A DNA stretch of 64,000 nucleotides from Acidimicrobiia bacterium. Lineage in GTDB: Bacteria > Actinomycetota > Acidimicrobiia > Acidimicrobiales > Aldehydirespiratoraceae. A program made the position numbers and the translations under genes. Under the pieces are notes generated by a model. It was given only the letters and a program-made list of their open reading frames with translations. It did no database searches and was not told the DNA's origin. The stretch lies in NCBI GenBank assembly GCA_022819505.1, contig JAJEHD010000005.1, forward strand, positions 1-64,000, read 5' to 3'. Shown here in pieces: positions 16,400 to 25,000 of the stretch (its first letter is position 1; each line of letters begins with the position of its first letter).

Positions 16400-17170
16400 A
16401 TGAACTTGCATCCGCCTCGCATGTGGTTGCCGCCTGACCCGCCCGACCAGACGGAGCTTGATGCGTTCGAGGAGCAAGCCCGTGCCATGCGGGACGACTA
16501 CGCCGCCGCCCGCCCGGCCCGGCTGGCTGTGCTCGCCACCGGCCCGGCGCTTCGTGACATCGACAAGGCCGCCGACTGTCGGTGCTCGTGCCATCCGTCC
16601 CCAGCAAGTCCGAGCCTGCACGAGGGCGGTGCACGGTGCCCCTGCCAGTTGACCGAAGCCGAGCGGGCCGAACTCTGGGATCGCGTGTTCGAGTACACCG
16701 ACGAAGAGGCCGAGGCGCTGGAGAGAAGGGAGAAGGAGGAGGACGAAGCCCGCGCCCAACTGGCCGAGGCCGCCGCAGAACTGGACGTGGACACCGGAGT
16801 GGAGTGCTGGGCCTACCCGTTCGTTGTGGCCGGCACCTGTGACGGGCGCAGCTTCTTTCTGCGGGAGCGTCATGGCCACTGGCGGGTCGAGGTGGCCGCC
16901 GATCCCAGCTGCACCGACCTCTGGGGAACGTCGGGCGCCCCCGGCATCGAGATCGCCGCCGGCAGCGCAGCAGACCTCTGCGACGCCGGCCGAGACGCTT
17001 CGCCGGTCGTGGCTCTGCGCCTGGCAGTGCGCGCCGTCCGGCTCTCCGGTCTCAGAGACAGGTGCTCCCACGAAGTGCCGTCAGAGGAGAGTCACCAGTT
17101 CTGCCGCCGCTGCGGCACTCCCCTCCACGAGGCCGAGCTGTGGAAGTGGCCCGCGCCGCCCCCAGCCTGA
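16400..17170 (+). CDS. Hypothetical cysteine-rich protein, 256 aa
   Basis: Not recognised. Two potential zinc sites are visible: CRCSCH...CPC around residues 60-81 and CSHE-x10-CRRCGTPLHE near the C-terminus (residues about 221-243). The C-terminal one is a small zinc-ribbon-like Cys-His-Cys-Cys cluster. Between them lies an acidic, strongly helical stretch (EEAEALERREKEEDEARAQLAEAAAEL is the coiled-coil core, residues about 99-125) and a beta-type domain with Trp residues. The ATG at 16400 follows a -10 box by six bases, suggesting a leaderless message. It lies at the left edge of the accessory region, so it may be part of the island. No function is proposed. Confidence 0.65.
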   Translation: MNLHPPRMWLPPDPPDQTELDAFEEQARAMRDDYAAARPARLAVLATGPALRDIDKAADCRCSCHPSPASPSLHEGGARCPCQLTEAERAELWDRVFEYTDEEAEALERREKEEDEARAQLAEAAAELDVDTGVECWAYPFVVAGTCDGRSFFLRERHGHWRVEVAADPSCTDLWGTSGAPGIEIAAGSAADLCDAGRDASPVVALRLAVRAVRLSGLRDRCSHEVPSEESHQFCRRCGTPLHEAELWKWPAPPPA

Positions 17171-17210
17171 CAACAGCCACTGAACCTCGCGCCCTACCCG
17201 ACGCTCTAGG

Positions 17211-17417
17211 TCACGCTGTCGAAGGCTTGAAGGACGACACGACGAACCACGCCCGGTGAGCGATCTCGCTAGAGAAGCTTCCAGCCTTGGCCTGCTTCTG
17301 AAGCTCGTCCCAAGTGCATCCTGCTCGGGCGAGGGCGTTGTCGATGACATTGCGGACGCCCGCGTCGTCCAACACGTCGACCTCGATGTCCGCGTAGTGG
17401 TCCTCTCCGGCGGTCAT
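17211..17417 (-). CDS. Small hypothetical protein, 68 aa
   Basis: A 68-residue acidic N-terminus (DIEVDVLDDAGVRNVIDNAL) is followed by a helical C-terminus (CTWDELQKQAKAGSFSSEIAHRAWFVVSS). The composition is protein-like, and the pattern is one I associate with small stand-alone actinobacterial proteins near toxin-antitoxin loci, but I cannot name a family. The start ATG at 17417 is divergent from the phosphatase gene at 17584. The 166-base gap between them holds a strong inverted repeat that could regulate both. Confidence 0.55.
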   Translation of the reverse strand: MTAGEDHYADIEVDVLDDAGVRNVIDNALARAGCTWDELQKQAKAGSFSSEIAHRAWFVVSSFKPSTA

Positions 17418-17478
17418 TGCGGCCTCACTATGTCCAGTCCGATCAGTTGGCTCGGTAGCGGTGTCTGCTCGTCAAATG

Positions 17479-17510
17479 CTGTCACACACGATGACAGGGA
17501 CGTGTGACAG
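17479..17510. repeat. Perfect 9-bp inverted repeat in a divergent intergenic region
   Basis: CTGTCACAC (17479-17487) and GTGTGACAG (17502-17510) are exact reverse complements separated by 14 bases. They lie between the divergent genes at 17417 and 17584. This could be an operator or an RNA hairpin. Confidence 0.65.
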
Positions 17511-17583
17511 GCGATTGCATCGGTGGGCGATCCGTACGGCGGGCCGATCTAGCCTCGGGTGCGTCGGGCGACCGGGAGAGAAG

Positions 17584-18135
17584 ATGGACATGAGCGCATC
17601 TAGCAGTGGCGATCGGCCGATGGCGAACACGTACTGGGTGGTTCCGGGCCGGTTCGCGGCGGGGGAGTATCCCGGCGACTGGAGTTCCGCCGAGGCTGCT
17701 CGCCGGCTGCGGACTCTGCTGCGAGCTGGCATCGACCATTTCATCGACCTGACCCGGCCGGCTGACGGTTTGGAGCCGTATGAGCTGATCGCGCAGGAGC
17801 AGGCGCAGTCCGAGGGCGTGGACGTGCGGCGGGAGCATCACCCGATCGTCGACATGTCGGTTCCGCGCAATGCGGGCGAGATGACGGCCATCCTCGACGC
17901 CATCGACCAGGCCATGGACGCTGGCAGGACTGTGTATCTGCACTGCTGGGGCGGGATCGGCCGCACGGGGACGGTGGTCGGATGCTGGCTGGTCCGCCAC
18001 GGCTACACCGGCGGCGGGGCACTCGATCAGATTGCCGAGTGGTGGCAGCACGTGGAGAAGAGCTGGCGGGCCCTCCGCTCCCCGCAGACAGATGAGCAGC
18101 GGGACTATGTGCGCAACTGGGTCGAGCAGCAGTGA
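17584..18135 (+). CDS. Dual-specificity/tyrosine phosphatase-like cysteine phosphatase, 183 aa
   Basis: The phosphatase loop HCWGGIGRTG (residues 120-129) gives the catalytic Cys121 and phosphate-binding Arg127 of the HC-x5-R family. The DLTRPADG segment near residue 55 and an upstream IVDMSVP stretch fit the general-acid region of DSP/PTP-like enzymes. The ATG at 17584 follows GGGAGAG, and the upstream in-frame codons lie in the inverted-repeat region. Substrates may be phosphoproteins, phosphoinositides or small phosphate esters. The next gene on the same strand is an ADP-ribosylglycohydrolase (95 bases on), a combination that suggests ADP-ribose or phospho-signal removal, by inference only. 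Confidence 0.85.
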   Translation: MDMSASSSGDRPMANTYWVVPGRFAAGEYPGDWSSAEAARRLRTLLRAGIDHFIDLTRPADGLEPYELIAQEQAQSEGVDVRREHHPIVDMSVPRNAGEMTAILDAIDQAMDAGRTVYLHCWGGIGRTGTVVGCWLVRHGYTGGGALDQIAEWWQHVEKSWRALRSPQTDEQRDYVRNWVEQQ

Positions 18136-18229
18136 GTAGACCTGTCAAGCCCGCCTCAAATCTGAGCGAGTTCTGCTCCTATATGACGGGTTTCTCTACA
18201 TATTTGGGTCCACCGGGTCCGAGCGGCCT

Positions 18230-19272
18230 GTGAGTGGCGCAGTCACATCGCGGATCGGAGGGCTGTCGCGGCTGGACCGGTTCCGGGGCTGCCTGCTGGG
18301 GCTGGCGGCCGGCGACGCGCTGGGCACGACGCTGGAGTTCCGGCCGCCGGGCTCCTTCGAGCCGATCGACGACATGGTCGGCGGCGGGCCGTTCGGGCTG
18401 CGTCCCGGCCAGTGGACCGACGACACGTCGATGGCGCTGTGCCTGGCCGAGAGCCTGGTCGAGTGCGGCGGGTTCGACGCCGACGACCAGATGCAGCGCT
18501 ACGTGCGCTGGTGGCGCGAGGGCTACCTGTCCTCGACGGGCCGCTGCTTCGACATCGGCAACACCGTAAGGGCCGCGCTGTCGCGGTTCGTCGGTGACGG
18601 CGACCGTATGCAGGCTCCACCGACCCGCGCAGCGCCGGCAACGGCTCGCTGATGCGGTTGGCGCCGGTGCCGATGCTCTACGCGGGCGATGCGGTCGAGG
18701 CCGTCGCCATGGCCGCCGAGAGTTCGAGGACCACCCACCAGGCCCGGGAGGCCGTGGACGCCTGCCGCTACTTCGCCGGCCTGCTGGTCGGAGCGCTGCA
18801 CGGCGTCGACAAGGAGACCCTGCTGGCGCCCGCCTACTGCCCCGTGGAGGGCCTATGGGAGCGCGAACCCCTGGCGGAGAGGATCGCTCAGGTCGCTGCC
18901 GGATCATTCAAGGATCGCAACCCGCCCGACATCAGGGGAACCGGCTACGTCGTCGAGTCACTGGAGGCAGCACTGTGGGCCTTCCACCGCTCCGACGGAT
19001 TCCGCGAGGGCGCCCTCATGGCCGTGAACCTCGGCGACGACGCCGACACCACCGGCGCGATCTACGGCCAGATCGCCGGCGCCCACCACGGAGCTCAGTC
19101 AATCCCAGACGCCTGGCAACACAACCTGACCATGTCAGCCGAGATCACGTCCCTAGCCGACCACCTCCACACCCGGTCCGCCGCGGATCGTCAGGGCGGA
19201 CGGTGCTGGGCATCAGCAGGCTCGCCTCGGGGGAATTCGGATGCCAGCACGGCCGAATCCTCCGATGCGTGA
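18230..19272 (+). pseudogene. ADP-ribosylglycohydrolase (ARH family), frameshifted
   Basis: Two reading frames encode the two halves of one ARH protein. The first (GTG at 18230) holds FRGCLLGLAAGDALGTTLEF and the metal motif WTDDTSMALCLAES. The second resumes with AGSTDPRSAGNGSLMRLAPVPM and ends with GDDADTTGAIYGQIAGAHHG, the C-terminal Asp/Thr metal cluster. Both metal sites are therefore intact. The break is a one-base loss near 18606: inserting one base in GACCG-TATGCAGGC would read GDRYAGSTDP across the join. ARH enzymes remove ADP-ribose from proteins or nucleic acids. This may be a recent inactivation, a sequencing error, or programmed slippage, although no slippery run is visible. The C-terminal tail beyond about 19175 looks non-homologous. 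Confidence 0.85.
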
Positions 19273-19362
19273 AGGAACATTAGATGGACGGAGATCTGAC
19301 CAATCGAGTACCAACCGACTGCGCAGGGTAGGGTGATCTTCCGACGCAGGAGGCGACCGGTC

Positions 19363-19803
19363 ATGGGCAATCGGCATACGCGATCACAGCGGAAGCGGTG
19401 GGCCCACCTGACCAAGACGGTCCCGATCGACGAAGTTGCGGCCAAAGCCGGTGTGAAGCGCGGCACAGTGCAGTCCTGGCGGACCGAGTTCGGGGTCACG
19501 GGCGGCGAGGTGGTCGTTCATTCAGTTGCTGGCAGGATCAGGCTCGACCGCGGCCAGACCGCAGCCGCCGCTGACGTTCAGCCCACTGACGCTCGGGCCA
19601 GTGCGGACGGATGCGACATGGGGGCAGAGGTGCGCCAAGCGACCCTGCGCTATGTCGAGCAGCACCGAGAGTGGTTTCACGACGCGGAGGGCCGGCAGTC
19701 GGACAAGAAGGAGATGCGTGAAGTGATCTCCGATTGGGAAGGGCAGCACGGCCCGTTGACTCCCCGAGAGAAGGCAGAAGCTCGAACCGTTCTCGGTCGG
19801 TGA
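19363..19803 (+). CDS. Putative HTH antitoxin partner of the PIN toxin, 146 aa
   Basis: The N-terminal 60 residues contain a helix-turn-helix-like stretch (VPIDEVAAKAGVKRGTVQSWR). A variable linker and an acidic helical C-terminus (REWFHDAEG, DKKEMREVISDWEGQHGPLTPREK) follow, of the sort that would wrap a toxin. The ATG at 19363 is backed by AGGAGG nine bases upstream. An in-frame ATG ten codons earlier has none. The stop overlaps the PIN-domain gene start as GTGA, the usual coupling of antitoxin before toxin. I infer an autoregulating antitoxin. I cannot assign it to a named antitoxin family. Confidence 0.7.
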   Translation: MGNRHTRSQRKRWAHLTKTVPIDEVAAKAGVKRGTVQSWRTEFGVTGGEVVVHSVAGRIRLDRGQTAAAADVQPTDARASADGCDMGAEVRQATLRYVEQHREWFHDAEGRQSDKKEMREVISDWEGQHGPLTPREKAEARTVLGR

Positions 19804-20219
19804 GCATCCTCGTCCTCGATTCTGGGGCGCTCATCGCGCTCGAGAAGAACAAGCGTGCCGTGTGGGCGCTAGTTGAAGCCGCCTACGAAGCGGGCGACAG
19901 AGCCCAGGTGCCGGCATGCGCGCTGGCGCAGGTGTGGAACGGAGAGCCGTCCCAAGCTCGCCTCAGCCAGGCGCTCAAACGGTGCAGAACGATCCCGCTG
20001 GACGAGGGCATGGCTCGCATCGCAGGTCGCCTGCGCATGATCAGCGGCATCGACGACGTAGCGGACGCCTCCGTCGCTGCGGCTGCGGCCCTGGCAACGA
20101 ACCTCTCCAGCGTCGTCGTCGCCACATCCGACGAGAGCGACATCTCGCAGCTCATCGGGGCAGCGCATTCGATGCGTCCCCCGCTCGTCCACGACGAGAT
20201 CCGTATCCACCCCGCATAG
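19800..20219 (+). CDS. PIN-domain ribonuclease toxin (VapC-like), 139 aa
   Basis: The protein begins SILVLDSGALIALEKN, the first strand of a PIN domain with Asp7 as the first metal ligand. Further acidic positions occur in DEGMARIAGRL, DDVADASVAAAA and VVATSDESDISQL, in the right order for the remaining Mg-binding carboxylates. The length is normal for VapC-type toxins. GTG at 19800 overlaps the antitoxin stop by four bases. Family members cleave tRNA or rRNA when the antitoxin is lost. The coding region starts cleanly at the PIN fold, supporting the GTG over longer frames. Confidence 0.85.
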   Translation: MSILVLDSGALIALEKNKRAVWALVEAAYEAGDRAQVPACALAQVWNGEPSQARLSQALKRCRTIPLDEGMARIAGRLRMISGIDDVADASVAAAAALATNLSSVVVATSDESDISQLIGAAHSMRPPLVHDEIRIHPA

Positions 20220-20336
20220 TCAGGCTCAGCGGCCCTGGGTAGAAGGGACGAGATGTCAACGAAGGAGTCTGATTCGTGAGCGGATCGTCAGCCCAGGGCG
20301 CAGGGGTTGGGATGCGGGAAGCGATTCGACCCACCG

Positions 20337-20364
20337 TTGACAGCTTGCAACGTTGTTCTATAAT
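20337..20364 (+). promoter_or_regulatory. Consensus promoter of the XRE-ImmA gene, probable leaderless start
   Basis: TTGACA (20337-20342), 16-base spacer, TATAAT (20359-20364), then seven bases to the ATG at 20372. Transcription should start at or one base before the ATG, so the mRNA would have no leader. Confidence 0.85.
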
Positions 20365-20371
20365 CGCACAC

Positions 20372-21460
20372 ATGGCCTTGGCACCCGGGGAACTGGGCGA
20401 GAGGATTGCGGCCGCTCGACGCGAGGTCGGCCTCACCCAGGGCGCGTGCGCAGCGCGTGCTGCCATCGAGCGCACGGCGCTGGCAAAGATCGAGACCGGA
20501 GCCCGTCGGGTGGAAGCGGTCGAACTAGCCCGCCTGGCGGATGCGCTCGACGTGCGGATCGAGTGGTTCTTCGAGGACGCGCCGGCGTCGGTGGTGTCAC
20601 GGCGCAACGCCGCCGAGGCCGGGGCTCCCAGTCCAGTGATCGACCGCTCCGTCGAGCGGCTGGCGCGCGAGATCGAGTTCCTCCAGAGGATCGGACCGGA
20701 TCTGGCCTTGCCGACCTCCCCGGAACTGGCGGTTCCACAGACCGCGCAGGAAGCCGAGGCCGCTGCGGGTGAGGCACGTCGCATGCTCGGTTACGACGAG
20801 GTCCAGCCAGCCATCGGGCTCGTCGAGCGAGCCGCCGACCTCGGGCTGCTCGTGTTCTCGCTTGCGCTCGGCGACGATGCCGCCGACGGGGCTTCGATCC
20901 TTCTCAGCAGGGGAGGGGTGGCGTTGGTCAACGGCAGCCGCGCGCTCGGTCGACGCCGCGCGACGCTCGCCCACGAGTTGGGCCACTTCCTGTTCGCCGA
21001 CGAGTTCTCGACGGACTGGTTGGTGGCCGATGATCCGGCCAGCAAGCGTGAGGCCGGTATCGACCGGTTTGCTCGAGCGCTGCTGCTGCCGGAGCCGGCG
21101 CTGCGCAGCGCCTGGGAGCGCGACCAGGACACCCGGACTAGGGCAGTGCTCATCGCCAGCGAGTACCGAGTCGACATGTCCACGTTGTTGCGGCGGTTGA
21201 GCGAGTTGGGCGTCGCGTCTTCCACCGAGGCAGCCGTCGTCCGTTCCACGCGCACCAAACAGGCCGACATCGTCGAGCACGCGCTGCTCGTGCCTCAAGA
21301 CCTCGCGCCGCCCGAGTTTCCCGAGGCCTATATCAAGGCTGTGCTGAATGCCTACCGCGGCGAAGAGATCTCCGCCGCCCGGGCTATCGGCATGCTGCCC
21401 GAGACCTGGTCAGACGACGACCTGCCGGACCTACCGAAGTTGCCCGAGAACGCGACCTGA
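20372..21460 (+). CDS. XRE-family HTH fused to ImmA/IrrE metallopeptidase, 362 aa
   Basis: Residues 5-65 form an XRE/Cro helix-turn-helix (LGERIAAARREVGLTQGACA, then ALAKIETGARRVEAVELARL). Residues about 135-260 form an ImmA/IrrE zinc peptidase domain with the active-site motif HELGH at 201-205 and a downstream acidic stretch. The fusion resembles antitoxin or phage-repressor-cleaving regulators, in which the peptidase destroys a repressor under DNA damage or infection. Start: a GTG at 20276 is in frame, but a perfect TTGACA/TATAAT promoter ends seven bases before the ATG at 20372, which I therefore choose. It follows the HTH/PIN pair by 152 bases and has its own promoter. Confidence 0.88.
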   Translation: MALAPGELGERIAAARREVGLTQGACAARAAIERTALAKIETGARRVEAVELARLADALDVRIEWFFEDAPASVVSRRNAAEAGAPSPVIDRSVERLAREIEFLQRIGPDLALPTSPELAVPQTAQEAEAAAGEARRMLGYDEVQPAIGLVERAADLGLLVFSLALGDDAADGASILLSRGGVALVNGSRALGRRRATLAHELGHFLFADEFSTDWLVADDPASKREAGIDRFARALLLPEPALRSAWERDQDTRTRAVLIASEYRVDMSTLLRRLSELGVASSTEAAVVRSTRTKQADIVEHALLVPQDLAPPEFPEAYIKAVLNAYRGEEISAARAIGMLPETWSDDDLPDLPKLPENAT

Positions 21461-21576
21461 CCGACATGCAGGGCGACTTGCGCGAGGCAGTCGACGAGTC
21501 GGAGGACAATGGAGCTGAGTGCAGAAAGGGCGTAACCCCGGCCGTTTGCCGAAGCAGGGACGGTTCCGGGGTCTTC

Positions 21577-21702
21577 AAGGGCAACTATAGCCAGATCGCC
21601 GGCACCCACTATGGAGCCCAGTCGATCCCAGGCGCCTGGCGCCAGCTGCTCGCCATGTCAGCCGAGATCACCTCCCGAGCCGATCAACTCCACGACCATG
21701 CT
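21577..21702 (+). pseudogene. Relic of an ADP-ribosylglycohydrolase C-terminus
   Basis: The stretch encodes YSQIAGTHYGAQSIPGAW...MSAEITSRADQLH, homologous to the end of the ARH gene at 18230-19272. By hand alignment 89 of 109 bases match between 19062-19170 and 21585-21693. No other part of an ARH gene is present. The remaining gap from 21461 to 22023 holds this relic, one large hairpin (21790-21834) and no credible gene. Confidence 0.75.
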
Positions 21703-21789
21703 GCCCTGACGGTGGGGGTTCCAAACGGCGACCCGGAGCCGAGCTGCTAACCGACCGCGTCCGAGATGTCGACAGGCGCCGCTAGACGC

Positions 21790-21834
21790 GTGAAAGCCCG
21801 GCCACTCTCCGTCCGGAGAGGTACCGGGCTTCAC
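21790..21834. terminator. Compound hairpin, terminator-like
   Basis: GTGAAAGCCCGG (21790-21801) pairs with CCGGGCTTCAC (21824-21834) with one bulged A. Within it CTCTCC/GGAGAG (21805-21810, 21815-21820) makes a second stem. A small GGGC-TAAT-GCCC hairpin follows at 21841-21852. It sits 190 bases before the helicase gene. Confidence 0.6.
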
Positions 21835-22023
21835 TTCCGCGGGCTAATGCCCTTGGCGGATCCATTATCCCACATGAGGCCTACGAGACCTCAGCGGCCG
21901 ACGTTCCAGTGACTTGGGTGCTGTCGCAGGGGCTGCGTACGCTGCTGGATGGTCGAATCGCCGCTTGGGCGGCCGGGAGCGGACAGCGATGGGTAGCCGG
22001 ACTCACACCTCGGGGTCAGAGTC

Positions 22024-25000
22024 ATGACTCTGGGCTTCGGTGACCTTGCCGCGGGTATGCGGCTGTCGGGGGTGGTGGCTGACGTGGTGGTGACGGTGGT
22101 CGCCGTTGCAATGCATGGCCCCGACTCGGCCACGCTGACCTACCGGACCGGTGATGGTCGACTGGGAGAGCGAATCGTCCTGGCCGACAACTTGGCCGGG
22201 CTGGCGGAGGTGTCGGAGCGGCGTTGGAGCTTCGACGCCGACGGCGCGATGTTCCGCCTTGCTTCGGAGGCCCGCCGTATGCGGCAGGCGCACCTTGCTG
22301 ATCCGTTCGCGGCGGTGGACACGTCGAACATCGATCCGTATCCGCATCAGATCGACGCGGTCTACAACCGGCTGCTCACTCAGCGGCCGTTGCGGTTCCT
22401 GCTGGCCGACGACCCGGGTGCCGGCAAGACGATCATGTCGGGGCTGTTGATCCGGGAGTTGGTGCTGCGCGGCGACGTGGCCCGTTGCCTGATCGTGGCT
22501 CCCGGCAGCCTGGTGGAGCAGTGGCAGGACGAGTTGTGGGACAAGTTCGGCCTGTCGTTCGAGCTGATGTCGCGTGCTGCGGTGGAAGCGTCGCGCACCG
22601 GCAACCCGTTCACCGAGAAGAACCTGCTCATCGCGCGGGTGGATCAGCTGTCTAGGTCCGAGGAGCTGATGGCCAAGGTTCAGGTGTCTGACTGGGATCT
22701 GGTGATCGTGGACGAGGCTCACAAGATGTCGGCGCACCGCTACGGCGACGAACTGCGCCGCACCAAGCGGTTCGTACTGGGGGAGACGCTGCGGGAGTGC
22801 ACCCGCCATCTGCTGCTGTTGACCGCGACGCCCCACAACGGCAAGAACGAGGACTTCCTCGCGTTCATGACCCTGATCGACGCCGAGCGTTTCGCCGGCC
22901 GGCTGCGCGACACCGGCGGTTCAGACGGCGACGGTCCGGCCATGCCCGATGTGAGCGATGTCATGCGGCGGCTGGTGAAGGAGAACCTGCGCACCTTCGA
23001 GGGCAAGCGGCTGTTCCCCCAGCGGCACGCCCACAGCCTCAACTTTGAGCTCTCGGAACCCGAGACCGAGCTTTATGAGGCGGTCACCGACTACGTGAGC
23101 AACGGCATGAACCGGGCGGCGCGCATGAGCGAGGAGGGCGACAAGAGTCGCGGCATCATCGTGGGCTTCGCGCTGGCCGGTCTCCAGCGCCGCCTAGCTT
23201 CGTCGCCGGCTGCCATCTACCACTCGTTGCGCCGTCGCCGCGATCGCCTGGACGAGCAGGCCGCGGAGCTGCGCCGCCTGGCCGCTTTGGGCCAGCCGGT
23301 CTCGGTGATCGATCTGCCCAAGGGAGTGAAGATCGCCGACCTGGAGGACTTCGACTTCGACGACTACGGCGACGAAGAGCGGGAGGATCTCGAGGACTTC
23401 GTGATCGACGCCGCGACTGCGGCCGGAACCGCCGAGGAGTTGGAGGCCGAGGTCGCGGATCTCAAGAAGCTGGTGAAGCTGGCCGACACCGTGCGCCGCA
23501 GCGGCATCGACACCAAGTGGCTTGAGCTGCGAGACCTGCTGCGCTCCGACCGTTTCGCTGCTCAGGCGCAAACGAAGTCACCGGGCGCCGACCTGAGTTC
23601 AGACACCGACTCGGAGCGGGCTCGCAAGCTGATCGTGTTCTCCGAGCACAAGGACACCCTCGACTATGTGGCCGAGCGGATCGAGTCCGAGCTCGGTCGA
23701 CCCGAGGCGGTGGTCAGGATCCACGGCAGCATCAAGCGCCACGACCGCCGGGCCGTCCAGGACCGGTTCCGAGTCGATCCGACCGTGCGGGTGCTGGTGG
23801 CCACGGACGCGGCCGGCGAGGGCGTCAACCTTCAAGTGGCCAACATGGTGGTCAACTACGACCTGCCCTGGAACCCCAACCGCATCGAACAGCGCTTCGG
23901 GCGGGTGCACCGCATCGGCCAGCAGTTGCCGTGTCATCTGTGGAACCTGGTCGCCTTCAAGACCCGCGAGGGCAAGGTGTTCGAGAAGCTGTTCGCCAAG
24001 ATCGAGGAACAGCGCGGCGTCTACGGCGACCAGGTGTACGACGTGCTGGGCGATGCTCAGATCAACATGTCGCTGCGGGAGCTGTTGATGCGGGCTATCG
24101 CGTCCGATGAGGATCCTGCCCATGTCGAATGGATGGAAGAGGTGATCGATCACGACATCGGGCGCCAGATGCAGGACGTGCTGGACGAGCGGGCGCTGGT
24201 GGCGGGGCTGGCCGATCCTGCCGCCAACGACAAGATCCGCCGCGACATGGAGGTCGCCCGGGCCCGCCGGTTGCAGCCTTGGTTCGTGGAGTCGTTCTTC
24301 ACCGAGGCCCTGCGCCTGTACGGCGGACGTATCGCCGGCCGCGAGCAAGGCCGCTTCGAGATCACCCGGGTGCCGGCCGCAGTTCGTGCCTGCGCCGATG
24401 CCGACCTGGGGCCCGTGCACGACCGCTACGAGAGAGTGACCTTCCATAAGGCCCACATCCAGCCCGAGCGTGCCAGCGACGGCCAGCCGGGAGCGTCGCT
24501 TCGGGCCGATCTGATCTCGCCGGGCACCCCACTGCTGGCGGCCGTGGTCAGCAAGGTGGTGCTCGACTTCGGCCCCACCCTTCAGCGGGGTTCGGTACTC
24601 ATTGATGAGAGCGACCCGTCGACCGATCCACGCCTGCTCGTGTACCTGGACCACACCATCACCGACGGGCGCGAGGTACACGGTTCCCGCCAAGTGGTGT
24701 CGCGTCGGTTCCACTATGTCGAGATCGACGCGAACGGCAATGTCCGAGACCCCGGTGATGAGCCCTACCTGAACTACGCGCCCCTGACCCAGGACCAGCA
24801 GTCACTTCTGGACGGGCACCTGGACCTCGAATGGGCAGACCGGGCCGCCGAGGAGACCGCCCGATCGTGGGCCATCGCGAATCTGGCCGGTCCGCATTTT
24901 GACGAGGTCGCCGCGATCACCCACGCCCGGGTGGCGAAAGTCTGGGACGCGGTGAGGCAGCGTCTGGAGTCCGAGATCCGCTACTGGGACCGTCGCACTG

